DNA of 64,000 nucleotides from the NCBI GenBank assembly GCA_009809945.1, contig WTPW01001584.1, forward strand, positions 82,930-146,929, given 5' to 3'. Of the stretch, positions 53,213-64,000 are shown in pieces. Position 1 is the first letter of the stretch. Each line of letters begins with the position of its first letter. Both the position numbers and the translations under genes were made by a program. This stretch comes from Gigaspora margarita (taxonomy: Eukaryota; Glomeromycota; Glomeromycetes; Diversisporales; Gigasporaceae). The notes below the pieces were generated by a model. It saw only the letters and a list, made by a program, of their open reading frames with translations, did no database searches and was not told the DNA's origin.

Positions 53213-53512
53213 TAACGGGAAGTTTCTGGTGTTGACCGACTCAGTAACTTATTGTTGGTCATCGCCAACTTTTTTTTCCCAGGATTTATAATACTATAAT
53301 AGCTGTAAAACAAAGAAATTCTATAATAACGGAATTAATAAATATATATATAACGATATTACACGTCACGAGAAGGCGACTTTTAAACTGTCTTATTTCT
53401 ATTTACTATAAAGGCTTATCCCCCTCTAATATATAAAACGGTAAGTTTCTGGTTTTGGATAAATTATTGATACCGACTCGGTAATTGTCGTCGGCAATTT
53501 TTTTTTTTTTTT
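53213..53512. repeat. Duplicated ~70-bp segment before the gap
   Basis: AAGTTTCTGG(T)GTTG, ACCGACTC(A/G)GTAA and TCG(C/T)C(A/G)A(C/A)-TTTTTTTT occur at 53221-53277 and 53442-53512. Both end in a T run, and the second leads into the gap; a poly(A)-tailed (SINE-like) repeat read backwards is possible. Confidence 0.5.
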
Positions 53513-54311
53513 NNNNNNNNNNNNNNNNNNNNNNNNNNNNNNNNNNNNNNNNNNNNNNNNNNNNNNNNNNNNNNNNNNNNNNNNNNNNNNNNNNNNNNNN
53601 NNNNNNNNNNNNNNNNNNNNNNNNNNNNNNNNNNNNNNNNNNNNNNNNNNNNNNNNNNNNNNNNNNNNNNNNNNNNNNNNNNNNNNNNNNNNNNNNNNNN
53701 NNNNNNNNNNNNNNNNNNNNNNNNNNNNNNNNNNNNNNNNNNNNNNNNNNNNNNNNNNNNNNNNNNNNNNNNNNNNNNNNNNNNNNNNNNNNNNNNNNNN
53801 NNNNNNNNNNNNNNNNNNNNNNNNNNNNNNNNNNNNNNNNNNNNNNNNNNNNNNNNNNNNNNNNNNNNNNNNNNNNNNNNNNNNNNNNNNNNNNNNNNNN
53901 NNNNNNNNNNNNNNNNNNNNNNNNNNNNNNNNNNNNNNNNNNNNNNNNNNNNNNNNNNNNNNNNNNNNNNNNNNNNNNNNNNNNNNNNNNNNNNNNNNNN
54001 NNNNNNNNNNNNNNNNNNNNNNNNNNNNNNNNNNNNNNNNNNNNNNNNNNNNNNNNNNNNNNNNNNNNNNNNNNNNNNNNNNNNNNNNNNNNNNNNNNNN
54101 NNNNNNNNNNNNNNNNNNNNNNNNNNNNNNNNNNNNNNNNNNNNNNNNNNNNNNNNNNNNNNNNNNNNNNNNNNNNNNNNNNNNNNNNNNNNNNNNNNNN
54201 NNNNNNNNNNNNNNNNNNNNNNNNNNNNNNNNNNNNNNNNNNNNNNNNNNNNNNNNNNNNNNNNNNNNNNNNNNNNNNNNNNNNNNNNNNNNNNNNNNNN
54301 NNNNNNNNNNN
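53513..54311. other. Assembly gap (799 N)
   Basis: Unresolved bases bordered by a T run on the left and an A run on the right. Frames spanning it have no meaning. Confidence 1.
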
Positions 54312-54529
54312 AAAAAAAAAAAAAAAAAAAAAAAACTCCATTTAAAAAAAATAAAAAATCTCAGTTTTAAACCTTTAACAAAAGCTCAACCACATAAAAA
54401 AAATGATTGCTATTATCTTTTGCTTTATCGTCCTTTTTCTTTTCACAAAACTTTTTGAAAAGGCGCTTGGTAATTAAGTTTTTCTAGCCTTTCTTTTTTT
54501 TTTTTTACGATTTACTTCTAAACTTTTAA

Positions 54530-54975
54530 TATAATATTAGATGAAAATTTACGTAAATATTTAGAAGAAAACAAAGATAACGGAACTGAAGACGGTAAAT
54601 TAATGTTTTTAAATAGTGTATTATTTGAATTTTCACCTTGAACGTATAATATTAATATTATTAATTTTATTAGAAGACGTGTTCGAAATAGAAAGTATTC
54701 ACGAAGAAATTTTAGATACATTTATTTCCTTTGTTCGAGAGAATAACAAGAAATTAGAATGGTTATCACGTGATATATGTGAAGAAGCTGGAGAAGTGGC
54801 TACCTTAGTTGAAGAGTTGGCAGAACTCGTAATGGAGCAACAAGAGAAAATTACTAGATGTTTATTTCACCAACATGAGAAGAAGAATAAAAAGAATACA
54901 TTAAAGAATGAATTTACGAAAATTGAAAGAAAAGACTCTCAATTTAATCTCCAAAAGCCGGTTCCAACTTATTGA
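54530..54975 (+). pseudogene. Gene fragment, unrecognised acidic helical protein (first copy)
   Basis: Coding-like text starts L-D-E-N-L-R-K-Y-L-E-E-N-K-D-N-G, then K-L-M-F-L-N-S-V-L-F-E-F-S-P, and stops at TGA (54640). A possible intron (GTATAA...TTATTAG) leads to E-D-V-F-E-I-E-S-I-H-E-E-I-L (54670 on) and a long charged helical stretch with E-E-A-G-E-V-A-T-L-V-E-E-L-A-E-L, ending at the stop near 54975. No family is recognised. The TGA before the donor and the missing start argue for a damaged gene, though a different splice could rescue it. Confidence 0.5.
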
Positions 54976-54987
54976 TTGTAATACAAT

Positions 54988-55802
54988 AAAGATGTGTTCG
55001 AGATAGAAAGCATTCCCGAAGAAATGTTAGATAACTTATTTTCTTTACTCGAGAGAACATAAGAAGTTTTTCCGTTATTTTTGTGAAAACTCCCCAAGAT
55101 CGACAAAATCTAGACAAGCCGAATAATCTCCATGGTTAAAGATTCCATGAATATGCAACATTTTATGGAAAAAACGTGGAATATAAAACACGGTTCGTCT
55201 TTTTTATATATGCAGAAGCTGGAGTTAAAAATAATTTGAAGTTCGGTCCAAGACCAAGCAAAAAGAGGAAAACAAAATCAGCCTCAAACAAAAAATTAAT
55301 GACTTTAACTCCACAAGTCGAGCAGAAGCAAACAATTTTGAAGAAATTAAAAACTAGTCAAAGAAGGTAAATATGTAGCCAAAATAAAGATGGAAAGTGG
55401 CTGTCTTAGGCCGTTCGAATTTAATCCTTCAGTTAACATCTCCCAGTTGAAGTCTCCCCCACGAAAAATGAACAACCAATCAAAAAGCTGGATAACTCTC
55501 GCCGATCATTTGATTTACATCGGCCAATGAAATTGGGCCATGTTGTGTGTTCGTTTCATTTTACTTTTTACCCCTCCCCCCTTCCCGAGAGCTCTAGAAA
55601 GTGACGTTAACCGAAGAATCAATTGCAAGCGGCCTTAGTTGAAGAGGTGGCAAACTCAACAAGAGAAAATTGCTAGATGTTTATTTCACCAACGACTTGA
55701 GGAAATAATTCATTAATTAAGGAATTTACGATAAAAGAAAGAAAAACCTCTCGATTTAATCTTCAAAAGCCGGTTCAAACTTCTTGATTGCAATACAATA
55801 AT
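54988..55802 (+). pseudogene. Second, broken copy of the preceding fragment
   Basis: Tandem repeat of about 54673-54985. GATGTGTTCGAGATAGAAAG, AAGAAATGTTAGAT and then, beyond the inserted element, TTAGTTGAAGAG, CAACAAGAGAAAATT, CTAGATGTTTATTTCACCAA and CAAAAGCCGGTTC. It has an early stop (GAGAGAACATAAG) and is split by unrelated sequence plus the element at 55409-55634. The 64-codon frame at 55176-55370 lies in the inserted part and looks like a basic chance peptide. Confidence 0.75.
55409..55634. mobile_element. 226-bp Harbinger-like miniature element, TTA target
   Basis: Starts GGCCGTTCGAATTTAATCCT and ends AAGAATCAATTGCAAGCGGCC (inverted similarity about 29 bp, through CAGTTAAC/GTTAAC). 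Flanked by TTA (55406-55408 and 55635-55637). The first copy of the host fragment keeps the empty site GTGGCTACCTTAGTTGAAGA (from 54789). The interior is GC-richer, with a C run near 55575. Confidence 0.92.
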
Positions 55803-57244
55803 CGATACAGCTGGCGGAATGAGTGGATTCTTGATTAAATATCGCTTTTTATGTATCCATTATTTATTGATATGAAGTTACTATCTGGATAAATCGCAGA
55901 CTTTGTGTTTATGGTTGATATTTGAGAACCAAATTTAGTTAAGTGGAAACAGCGCCAGGACATAGATCGAGACATTACAGGTAAGAACGTTCCAAATATG
56001 TAGGTCAGCCAGGGTGGATCAAATTTTGAAATTTTGTCTAATTTAATGTTTTTATCAATATTAAGGTCTGGGTCATTCTGAGAAAAATCTGTAGGTAAAA
56101 TTGCATTTCTGCCATTTTTTAGTAATGACCAAAGTAGATTTAGACTACATTTCTTGTATTTTTCGCATTATTGTCTTTGTCGGGTTGGTTAAAAATTTAC
56201 AATTTTTGATTGATAGATCATCTATTAATCATTAAAACGTTGGGTACAATATTATGTAGATCAAACTATATAGATAATCGAATATGAAAATTTTTCGTGT
56301 AACAATCGGGAAGATCCATGATAAAATGCTATAATTTTGAACAAAAATTATTAATATTGCTAAAAATATTTTTTTAAAAAAAACACCATTTTTCTAAAAT
56401 ATTTATACTCCGTTGAGCAATTGAGTAAAATTTTGTAATAAATTGAAATGTAAGTTATGGAGGAGATACAATTTTGGAATCTAGTAGTATTTAATAGTCT
56501 TTTCATAAGAAAAATGTGAAATTTCAAAACGTTGAACTTAAATTTGAATAAAATGGAGCGTCTTTTTAAAAAATGGTTTTATTTAATTTACCAGATATAT
56601 TTAATGATTTTCACGTGGTTAAACGAAACTGTCTCTCCCACAAAAATTGGTTAATTTTAACCAATCGAATTTTAAGATCATGTGTAACGAAGCAAACTCA
56701 CTTTTTTACAAAAAAAACAGCATTTCACGAAAAGCCATCACCTTTTAATTATAAAAATTTTTAAATTAATATAACTTTTTAAAAACAAAAGATATTTAAA
56801 AAATTTTTTAATAATTTAATAGTTTAAACAAAAGGCTATTAAACTATCAAAATAAAATTTTAATATTTTTTGTTTTTATTTTTTTTATTTTTTTATTTTT
56901 TTATTATTTTTTTTTTTTAATTTTTTGTTTTTAGTAAGTTATTTTTAATTTAAATTTACATATGATTTAAAATTTTGGCGTTTATATATAAAAAAACATA
57001 ACAAAATTTGAATTTATTAACAAAATTTTAAATTTGATTAATAAAATTTAAAATTGTATTAAGTTTTTCTGCATTTTTATTGGATAATTAGGTTACACAG
57101 CAGCTAAAAAATTGGCACCTATATATAAAATAGGTTGGCTTTAGATGAAATGCACTGTAGCTCTAAATTTTTATTAAAAAAACCATCTATTGCGTCCTAA
57201 TTAAAAATGTTCATCGTGAAATTTTACTAATGGGCACTATATTT
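55803..57244. other. Gene-free stretch
   Basis: No motif-bearing frame (the 63-codon frame at 56573 has none). A T-rich low-complexity block lies at 56866-56930. AT-rich otherwise. Confidence 0.5.
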
Positions 57245-57268
57245 TTCTAATCCTAACCCTAACCCTAA
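57245..57268. repeat. Interstitial CCCTAA repeats
   Basis: CCTAACCCTAACCCTAATT: three telomere-type hexamers in the middle of the window. Too short to be a telomere; probably a repair scar or chance. Confidence 0.7.
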
Positions 57269-57459
57269 TTATAACGCGGTTTTCTTAGCTTTAATTTTAC
57301 AAGTAATTTTTTTACTTAAAAAACAAAACACATTTGTTTTGACTATCACGTACACCTGATCCTAAATTTTGATTGGTCAAAATTACAGGGGATGAACAAT
57401 TTTTTGTGGGACGCTACCTAAGATAATTGATAGCCGCTAGCCAGCCGCTTAGCCGATGA

Positions 57460-57490
57460 TTTAGTCGGCTGGCTAAGCCAGCCGACTAAA
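57460..57490. repeat. Perfect hairpin, TTTAGTCGGCTGGC arms
   Basis: 14-bp arms around TAA, preceded by AGCCGCTAGCCAGCCGCTTAG, which can pair alternatively with the same arms. GC-rich island in AT-rich DNA. Confidence 0.9.
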
Positions 57491-58080
57491 CCCATGTGAC
57501 TTAAATTGAGTATATTCATAACTTGATATCGATATATTTAGTTGTGTAACATTGCGGCGTATTTGCGTAATTAAGCGGTCACCAAATCCAAGCATTTGGT
57601 CCCAAAATTAATTTTAGTTACCAGATTTTATATTAATCAGTCAATGTTAAACCTCGAAAAAATTTTTTGGACCCTGATCTGTACTAATAACGTGTCTAAC
57701 CATTTTCCACACTCTCATTAGACATAAATATCATAACTTGGGGAATGTTGATTATCTCAATCAAAATCTATATTTACATATTAGTAGTCAAAATTTTCAA
57801 ATTTGGGGTAGTTCACAAATGCGGCGTAATGTTTCTAAGTCTGCGAATAACTGTGAATAGACAATCGATTATGCGAATAAAGGATTTGGTGTAATATATA
57901 GTTATTGAATGCGAAGCAGACAATAATTACGTGAAGTTTTTAAAAAATGACGAGAAGATAATCAAATTTTAACGGAACTAAAATACCTAAGCATATCAGA
58001 AACTTTGACATAAATGTAAATACTGTAGTAGTAGCAAACTAATTAGTTTATATAATCAAAGTCGCATTTTATTTAAGAAA
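57491..58080. other. Intergenic stretch, nothing seen
   Basis: No gene, element end or tandem repeat that I can support. Confidence 0.5.
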
Positions 58081-58960
58081 TGTGATCAATATTTTATAAT
58101 CAATCCTTAAAATAATATCCAGTTAGAAAATAAGAATAAAGTGAAAATTAACCTCTTTACATTTTCTAAATGAAATTTAAATACCATTTAACCATTAGGC
58201 CATATAAAATTAATTTTTTGCTTCTCATAACATAAAAAAAAAAAAAAAAGACCCGACAGCCCGGACTTTTATTTAAAAATTTTTAAAATTTTTTATATTA
58301 TAAAATTTAAATTTTAATTTTAAAAAATAATAACCCGGCATTATAGTATTAAATAAAGTAATATCGACAAGAAGAGTGCATTAATTGTGTTATTAATCCA
58401 CTATTTGTATTATTAATTCATTCTATATAATCTGGGCTTTATTTAAAAATTTTATATATAAAAAATTTTAAATTTTATAAAATTTTTTAAAAAATTTTTT
58501 TTGAAATCACACCCGGCTATTAAAACATAAAAAAAATTTTTCAAAAAATTTTTAAAATATAACCCAGCCGGGTTATGAGAACCAAAAAATTAAGTTTATA
58601 TGGCCTTATCAAGAGACTATATTAAAATATGTAAAAAAAACCTCTAAGCAATGATTGGGTTCGAACGTGTCTTGAGTGAATTCAGTTTATATCTTTTAAT
58701 TAAATGTTAAATGTATAGCCATTAGTTCAGATATTAACGTGAATGCCAACCAATCAAATTTGAGTTTGATTTCGTCGAAAGCTCAAAACGCCATTTTCAG
58801 AATAAGATACTTTAAAGGTTTTTGGCGTAAAAGGAAAAAATTAAAGATATTATAAAAATATGAAATAACAAATAATACTAATTATATTGTAAGATACAAA
58901 TGTTATCTTAAAAGTGAAAACTATCTTTTTTCATAAAGCATATAAATTTTATGTGCTGTA
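58081..58960 (+). repeat. Dispersed repeat block, right copy
   Basis: Same order and strand as 4890-5460. Differs by scattered indels and the 408-bp element at 58198-58605. A tRNA-like B-box word (GGGTTCGAA) is conserved in both copies, but no A box was seen. Confidence 0.85.
58198..58605. mobile_element. 408-bp Harbinger-like miniature element, TTA target
   Basis: Ends GGCCATATAAAATTAATTTT and, inverted, AATTAAGTTTATATGGCC; the 34-bp inverted repeats differ at two positions. Flanked by TTA (58195-58197 and 58606-58608). The paralogous block at 4890-5460 lacks it. The interior has CCCGGCT/AGCCGGG words and AT-rich filler but no frame. Confidence 0.95.
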
Positions 58961-59419
58961 AATCATTACCATGAAAATTTTTTGACATTACACTTGATAT
59001 GATTGGCGCACTATGTAGGATTTTCGAAATTTTGTTGATCACTTTTTTTTTATTTACAAATGTAAATGGAGCGTCACTGGCACCCTTACAGTTTTGATAA
59101 AGCCAGATTTAATATTCATATTTTAATGTTATTAATTATATCAATTCAAATAAAATCCTTAATATGATATAATCTATTGAGTTATATATATTAGCGCCAA
59201 TTAAACAGATTAGTGGCTGGAAGTATGCGGGCTAGCTAAAAGTGCCGAAGTAATCTCCAAGTCTATAATATGCATTGTAATTTAAATTGAATAATTTAAA
59301 ATAAAACAACATCCTCTAGGAAATTAGCAAATTAGACTTGCCAGGTAGCATTTAGCAGTAGAGTGAACGAATGGCAACATCAGCCGGTGGTGACTACCCT
59401 GTGGCGAGTGGAATATGTC

Positions 59420-60680
59420 GAGAAAAATCGAATAGTTAAGGTTGAGTTGATTCTTATCGTGATTTACTGTATAAAATCTTGATGTAAAACTTACTTGCTA
59501 TCCCGATGACCATAATATTTGCATTGGCAATATCCTAATTTCTATTATGAGTTCTGTAAAAGATTCTGTTACAGAATTAACCTGCTATTTGGTGACTGCA
59601 GTATGCGGTTAAGGTTGAGATAGTTTGCTTAGAATTATCGTGAGTTACTGTATTAACAAAATTTACTCACTATTCCAATACAATATGTTGTTAAGGTTGA
59701 ATTAGTTGTATTGAAATTATCATAAGTTCAGAACTAGCTATTCTAGTAATATAATATGTGATTAAGTTAGTATGTATTGGAATTATTGCGATTTCTTATT
59801 ATAAAAAATTTTTAAACTTACTTAACATATAATATTGGTCAAAAGTTGTGTTAATTTGCATTTAAACTTATAATTTCTATCATGAATTGCTATGAAAAAT
59901 TCTGCTACAGAACTTATTCATTGTTCTGGTGGCCATAGTATGTAATTAATTGTAATCTCTATCATTAGTTAGGGCAGTGACAGATATTACGTAATATCCT
60001 GGGGGGGGTCAAAAAAATTTTTACATAAGACTAATTATGCAATTTGATTGGCTAATTGGTCTTAGGTGGGGGGGGGGAGGGGGTAGCTCTCTGATAAAAT
60101 GATATTACGTAATATCTGTCACGGCCCTTACTGTAAAAAAAAAACCAATTACAAAACTTATTCACGATTCAGTGACCACAGTTGTAGTTAAAGTTGAGTT
60201 AGTTTGCATTAAAATTATTGTAAGTTACTGCAAAAAAATTTATTACAAAAACTTACTTGCTATTCCAGTGATATATAGTATGTTGTTAAGGTTGAGTTGG
60301 AATAAATTGTCGTATGAGTCATCATAAATAATTCTGCTACAGAATTCACTCGCTATTACAGTAATGGCGAAAAGGGTACTAGTTGTATTGAGATTATCAT
60401 AACTTCTAACATGAATTGCCATAAAAATTCTGTTTCAAACCTATTCGACACATAATATATAGTTAAGGTTGAAGTTGCATTGAAATTAGTGTGATTTCTA
60501 TCTTGAATTACTGTAAAAATTTCATAAAAAACACGCTCGCTATTCTAATAATCACAATATGTGGTTAAAGTTGAATTAGTTTGCATTGGAACTATTATAG
60601 TATCTATTGAAAGTTACTGTAAAAAATTGGTACAAACCTTACTATTCTGGCAATACATAGTATACGCTGTTATTAACATT
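59420..60680. repeat. Degenerate ~110-bp repeat array, right copy
   Basis: Same words as 6240-7720: GTTAAGGTTGAGTTAG, TTTGCATTGAAATTA, GAATTACTGTAAAAA, TCTGCTACAGAACTTA and CACAATATGTGGTTAA. About ten recognisable units. Interrupted by the element at 59972-60125. The plus frame at 60561-60782 is incidental. Confidence 0.8.
59972..60125. mobile_element. 154-bp Harbinger-like element, same family as 11385-11623
   Basis: Starts GGGCAGTGACAGATATTACG and ends CGTAATATCTGTCACGGCCC, flanked by TTA (59969-59971 and 60126-60128). Shared interior with 11385-11623: TTTGATTGG, TTGGTCTTAGG and long G runs near both ends. Shorter by about 85 bp. Confidence 0.92.
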
Positions 60681-60782
60681 GTCCATATCCCATTTAATCT
60701 AATATCAAAGATACGAAGTGACATCATGAGCGAAAGTCGATTTTTAAAAAATCATAAAAATAGATGCCAACTGAGGTTATGA

Positions 60783-61603
60783 ATAACTGTATCCTTGATT
60801 CTTCGCGTTTCAATTTTTTTACGCATTGATTGCAAATTATGCGATCGCAATTATTACAGTTTTAAAGCAGAAATTGTCAAATGATCATATTTCAAAATTA
60901 TCCCACACACTTGATAACAATTTTATTCTCAGAGTAATGAGGGAGAAACTGACGAATTGAAAATGTATAAAATGCTAATTTTTTTTCATTCAAATTTATT
61001 ATCTTTATTTTAAATTTTTTTTTAAATTAACAAATATGGTTTAGTCTTTTTTTAACATTATCTGTATTGCGTGAACGGTCATTCGTTGATTTGCTTTTGG
61101 ATTAGTGTGTTATTTCTCACGAGTGCAAAAGAATAAAAATAAAAAGTTTCTATATTTAGTTAATTCAGATTACAATTTACTCACGATCTAATTTTAAATT
61201 GTAAGGATTCATTATTTCAAATTTCTTATGTGTTTATATAATTGTTTTGAAAAGAATTTATGATGTACTTTATACACAATAAACTTAGTGTATTTCTTAC
61301 CAAGTCATGTGTAGTACTGCGTCTGATTTCTATCATGAGAAACAAATTTATTACCGATTATACCTTTCCGAAGACTTTACTCAAACGGGTTGCGCATGTA
61401 AAGTGCACATGATAGTTTCACTATTTTTTTTATCGATTAAAAAAAAATCTGACTTTATGAACAACCATGTAAGATCAACCAATCAAATCCCATAAAAGAG
61501 TATCAGATATGATCACACGTTTATATGCACAATCATGCAAGATCAGCCAATCAAATCTCATAAAGGGACATTTGCATTTGGCATTATTTTAAGAGGAAGG
61601 GTA
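60783..61603. other. Intergenic stretch
   Basis: No supported gene. A ~30-bp direct repeat (CATG(T/C)AAGATCA(A/G)CCAATCAAATC, near 61468 and 61533) is the only structure noted. The 62-codon frame at 61307 has no motif. Confidence 0.5.
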
Positions 61604-61859
61604 TTATAAACTTCAAAACGTTATAACTTTTTTTTTTACTCAAGCAAATCTAGCATTGTACTTATGGCTATGCATATAGTTAGCGTGGCTTTAAACCTAT
61701 TTCAGTTTTCAGTTTACTTATGAAGTTTATCAGTTTTCAAAAAGTAATTGGGTAAATTTTATAAGTAAATTGAAAATTTGTCAACTAAATTTAAAGTTAC
61801 GTAGTTACAGTGCTAGATTTGCTTAGGTAAAAAAAATTATAACGTTTTGAAGTTTATAA
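61604..61859. mobile_element. 256-bp Tc1/mariner-like element with 54-bp inverted ends, TA target
   Basis: Starts TTATAAACTTCAAAACGTTA and ends TAACGTTTTGAAGTTTATAA. The inverted match continues through CAAGCAAATCTAGCA(T/C)TGTA. TA on both sides (61602-61603 and 61860-61861). The interior has several (A/C)AGTTTTCA(G/A) and TTTACTTAT words. Confidence 0.9.
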
Positions 61860-62984
61860 TATATTTCTATAACATTTTGAATTATTTCTATAAAAAACAG
61901 TATTTCAAAAATTTTATATAGTGCGCCAATCATATTGTGCGACAGCATCCAGATTTGTTCCAGGGGAGACTACTCCACCAGGGGTCTAGACCAGGGACAC
62001 GGAAAAATATTGATTTATATAGATCAATATAAATCGATATTTTTAGGCCAAATTATAGGGAAATCGATATTTTTACAATTTTTATGCAGTGTAACTACAC
62101 CACTTCGGGCAAAATTAAAAGTATAATTTGGGCCGGGCAATATGAATTTGGCCAACCTAAACTGTCGGCAGGTTTCGGAAAATGTAGACAATCAACAAAC
62201 AAAAATTCCGTTAACTTCCCGAAAACATGAACTTACGTTATTTAATGTTACATCAAATCTTAAATGCTTATTGGCCAGTCATGGGCATATCGATATAAAT
62301 CCGTGTCCGTCAATTACCCGGTTAACTTATTTATACACTTTAAAGTCCTTTTTAAGAACGTTACATTTCACTAACAAAAAAATACCGCAAAAGCCATTTC
62401 TAACTTCGAACTAACGTTAATATTCACTGTTTAAAATAATCTCTAAACCATCTCACTCCCGACTTACTTACATAGAAGACAGAATATACTAACGCCTATT
62501 GGACCGCGAAACTATACTGTCGAGAAGGTAACTGGAAACGTTTCCGTCCAAAACTACTTTATTATGTTAGATTTAATACCTTCTTATTGCTATTGAATAG
62601 GTCCAGGCTCTTTAATAATAGAATATCCGGGTTTAATATTTAGATTTGGTCATTTTTGTAGTGTAGTTGGGCTTATCAACCGTAAATTAGGGTTTAGTTT
62701 ATGTTTGTAGATTCTTTGATGAGTTTGGAGTTTGTTAGTAATAAATATAACATTACCTACTTTACGCGTATCTATATGTTCTCTAAATATATGTAATAAA
62801 TTCTTTCGCATGTATTTATTAGTCTGTAAGCTTCTTTATATAGTGCTTTAATTCGTTTTCTAATAGTATTAGAATGATAAATTCTTTTAAAAATTATATA
62901 ATTTGATTGGTTAATTATCACGGGAAATCGCGGGTAGATCTACCAAAATTAACCAATCATACGAATGTCTTCCTATGAGTCAAT
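61860..62984. other. Intergenic stretch with weak frames
   Basis: Frames at 61935-62126 and 62142-62414 (63 and 90 codons) have no recognisable domain and I do not call them genes. ATCGATAT/ATATCGAT words around 62010-62070 resemble those in the hAT-like element at 14306-18781. Confidence 0.5.
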
Positions 62985-63737
62985 TAGGGTGTCAGGATTA
63001 TGATCCAGTAAATGCCAAATTATGCGTCCGGTAAATTACAAATTATGCGAATTATGTGGACCCAGGATTAGGGTTAAAAAATTTTGCTGCCCAAATATCA
63101 ATAGAAATTTTTGTGTTCTAATTTTGCCCATGTCAAAATTACAAGCACGTATGTACGTATGTTACGTAACTTACATTGTACAACTAAGCTTGTTGGTGAA
63201 ACTAATCTCTGATGGTGCACCAATAGTCAATCGATGGTGCACCAGTAAATCTGGTGAAACTAATGCACTAATAGTTATAGAAAAAGCTAATGTTCAATGG
63301 TGCACAGATGGTGTTTTGCTGGTGCACCAGTTTTTTGGTGAAACTAATTAGTTTCACCAACAAGCTTATGTACAACCAATAGTGTGTTGGCATATAATCA
63401 TTATACCAATGCTATAAAAGTTCCGGTATAATAAATAATTGTTACTACATTCGGATCTATTAATTTTGAAGTGTAGATACTATGATAGTTTAACCAGCAT
63501 TATTCACATGATCCTACTCGGAATTAGCCAACGTTAGAGTAGGCCGACTTGATATCATATTCTGTGTAACTAAATATGTGTAACGTCAATTTGCCAATAG
63601 AAATTGCTTTATACGAGAGAATGGATAAATTATGCGAGATTATGCGAATTTCTTTAAATTATGCGAAATCGCATATTTTATGTGCTATAAGGTGAATTAT
63701 GCGGATATTATCCCGGATCATAATCATGGACACGCTA
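62985..63737. mobile_element. 753-bp inverted-ended element with ATTATGCG words
   Basis: Left end TAGGGTGTCAGGATTATGATCC, right end the inverse of TAGCGTGTCCATGATTATGATCC (a few mismatches). AT flanks both ends, and no longer duplication is clear. At least seven AATTATGCG words cluster near both ends as possible subterminal repeats. It hosts the element at 63185-63368. The 109-codon frame at 63022-63351 crosses both elements and is spurious. Confidence 0.6.
63185..63368. mobile_element. 184-bp element with perfect 22-bp inverted ends, 8-bp target duplication
   Basis: Begins TAAGCTTGTTGGTGAAACTA and ends with the exact inverse. Flanked by TGTACAAC on both sides (63177-63184 and 63369-63376). 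The 8-bp duplication suggests hAT affinity. The interior repeats GGTGCACC palindromes (three full copies plus GGTGCACA) and GGTGAAACTAAT. Confidence 0.93.
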
Positions 63738-64000
63738 ATCCGAATACGCCATACCCAGGAACCCGTAAAATTTTTTATATAAATTAATGCATTAATGCAA
63801 ATTTAGAGCGATAAAACAAATTAATGCAAATTTTTTACGATTGTGTTAGAGTATAGTTCACATGATTTAGTATAACATAAATACAAAATTTGATTGGCTA
63901 ATAGCAAATTAATAGCCGATCAAAAATAGTTACACAAGTATTAAATAATTTCGAAGAATCTGATTATTGAACTAGCTTTAATAAGAATGTCTTGAATAAT
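63738..64000. other. Right edge, nothing seen
   Basis: AT-rich with three TTAATGCAAATT words near 63785-63830. No gene. Confidence 0.5.

Noticed and set aside
53406..54345. Long frames across the unresolved bases
   Set aside because: They consist of unknown residues from the 799-N gap.
57245..57268. Telomere
   Set aside because: Only about three CCCTAA hexamers, internal and flanked by ordinary DNA.
62142..62414. 90-codon frame with natural-looking composition
   Set aside because: No domain, no splice or promoter support and no second copy; left uncalled.

Overview
The window is nuclear DNA of a eukaryote with an extremely AT-rich, transposon-riddled genome. The genes have short introns (61-170 bp) with GT-AG borders. 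They belong to families that are expanded in arbuscular mycorrhizal fungi: a TKL-like protein kinase preceded by an F-C-N-W-T-S segment, a Sel1-repeat protein, an F-box/leucine-rich-repeat protein, a MACPF protein and a dynamin-like GTPase. A Rhizophagus/Glomus-type genome is my inference from this mix; no marker gene proves it.

Layout. 1-2.4 kb: a ~105-bp satellite array split by a hAT-like element. 3.0-4.4 kb: protein kinase gene. 4.4-13.7 kb: gene-poor repeats and miniature transposons, including one element nested inside another. 13.7-23.3 kb: a decayed, intron-containing glycogen phosphorylase gene on the minus strand, interrupted by a 5.8-kb stack of nested transposons (14,273-20,028) that also carries a decayed kinase. 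23.3-28.2 kb: repeats, hairpins, a 1.06-kb foldback element and broken DNA-binding/transposase-like fragments. 28.2-30.7 kb: six-exon dynamin-like GTPase (minus). 31.8-33.3 kb: Sel1-repeat protein (plus). 34.6-36.4 kb: Tc1/mariner-like miniature elements. 37.3-39.2 kb: five-exon MACPF protein (minus). 40.1-41.3 kb: F-box/LRR protein (plus). 43.5-44.9 kb: two opposed CACTA-like elements. 46.0-48.2 kb: nested miniature elements and an alternating palindrome array. 49.8-50.9 kb: an unrecognised membrane protein. 53.5-54.3 kb: assembly gap. 54.5-55.8 kb: a tandemly duplicated gene fragment split by a Harbinger-like element. 58.1-60.7 kb: a second copy of the repeat block at 4.9-7.7 kb, with its own insertions. 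61.6-63.7 kb: further inverted-repeat elements.

The intact genes share no obvious pathway. The strongest theme is transposon archaeology. At least twelve short elements have clear terminal inverted repeats and target-site duplications, and for several of them an empty site can be read from a sister copy elsewhere in the window. No CRISPR array, rRNA or convincing tRNA was seen.
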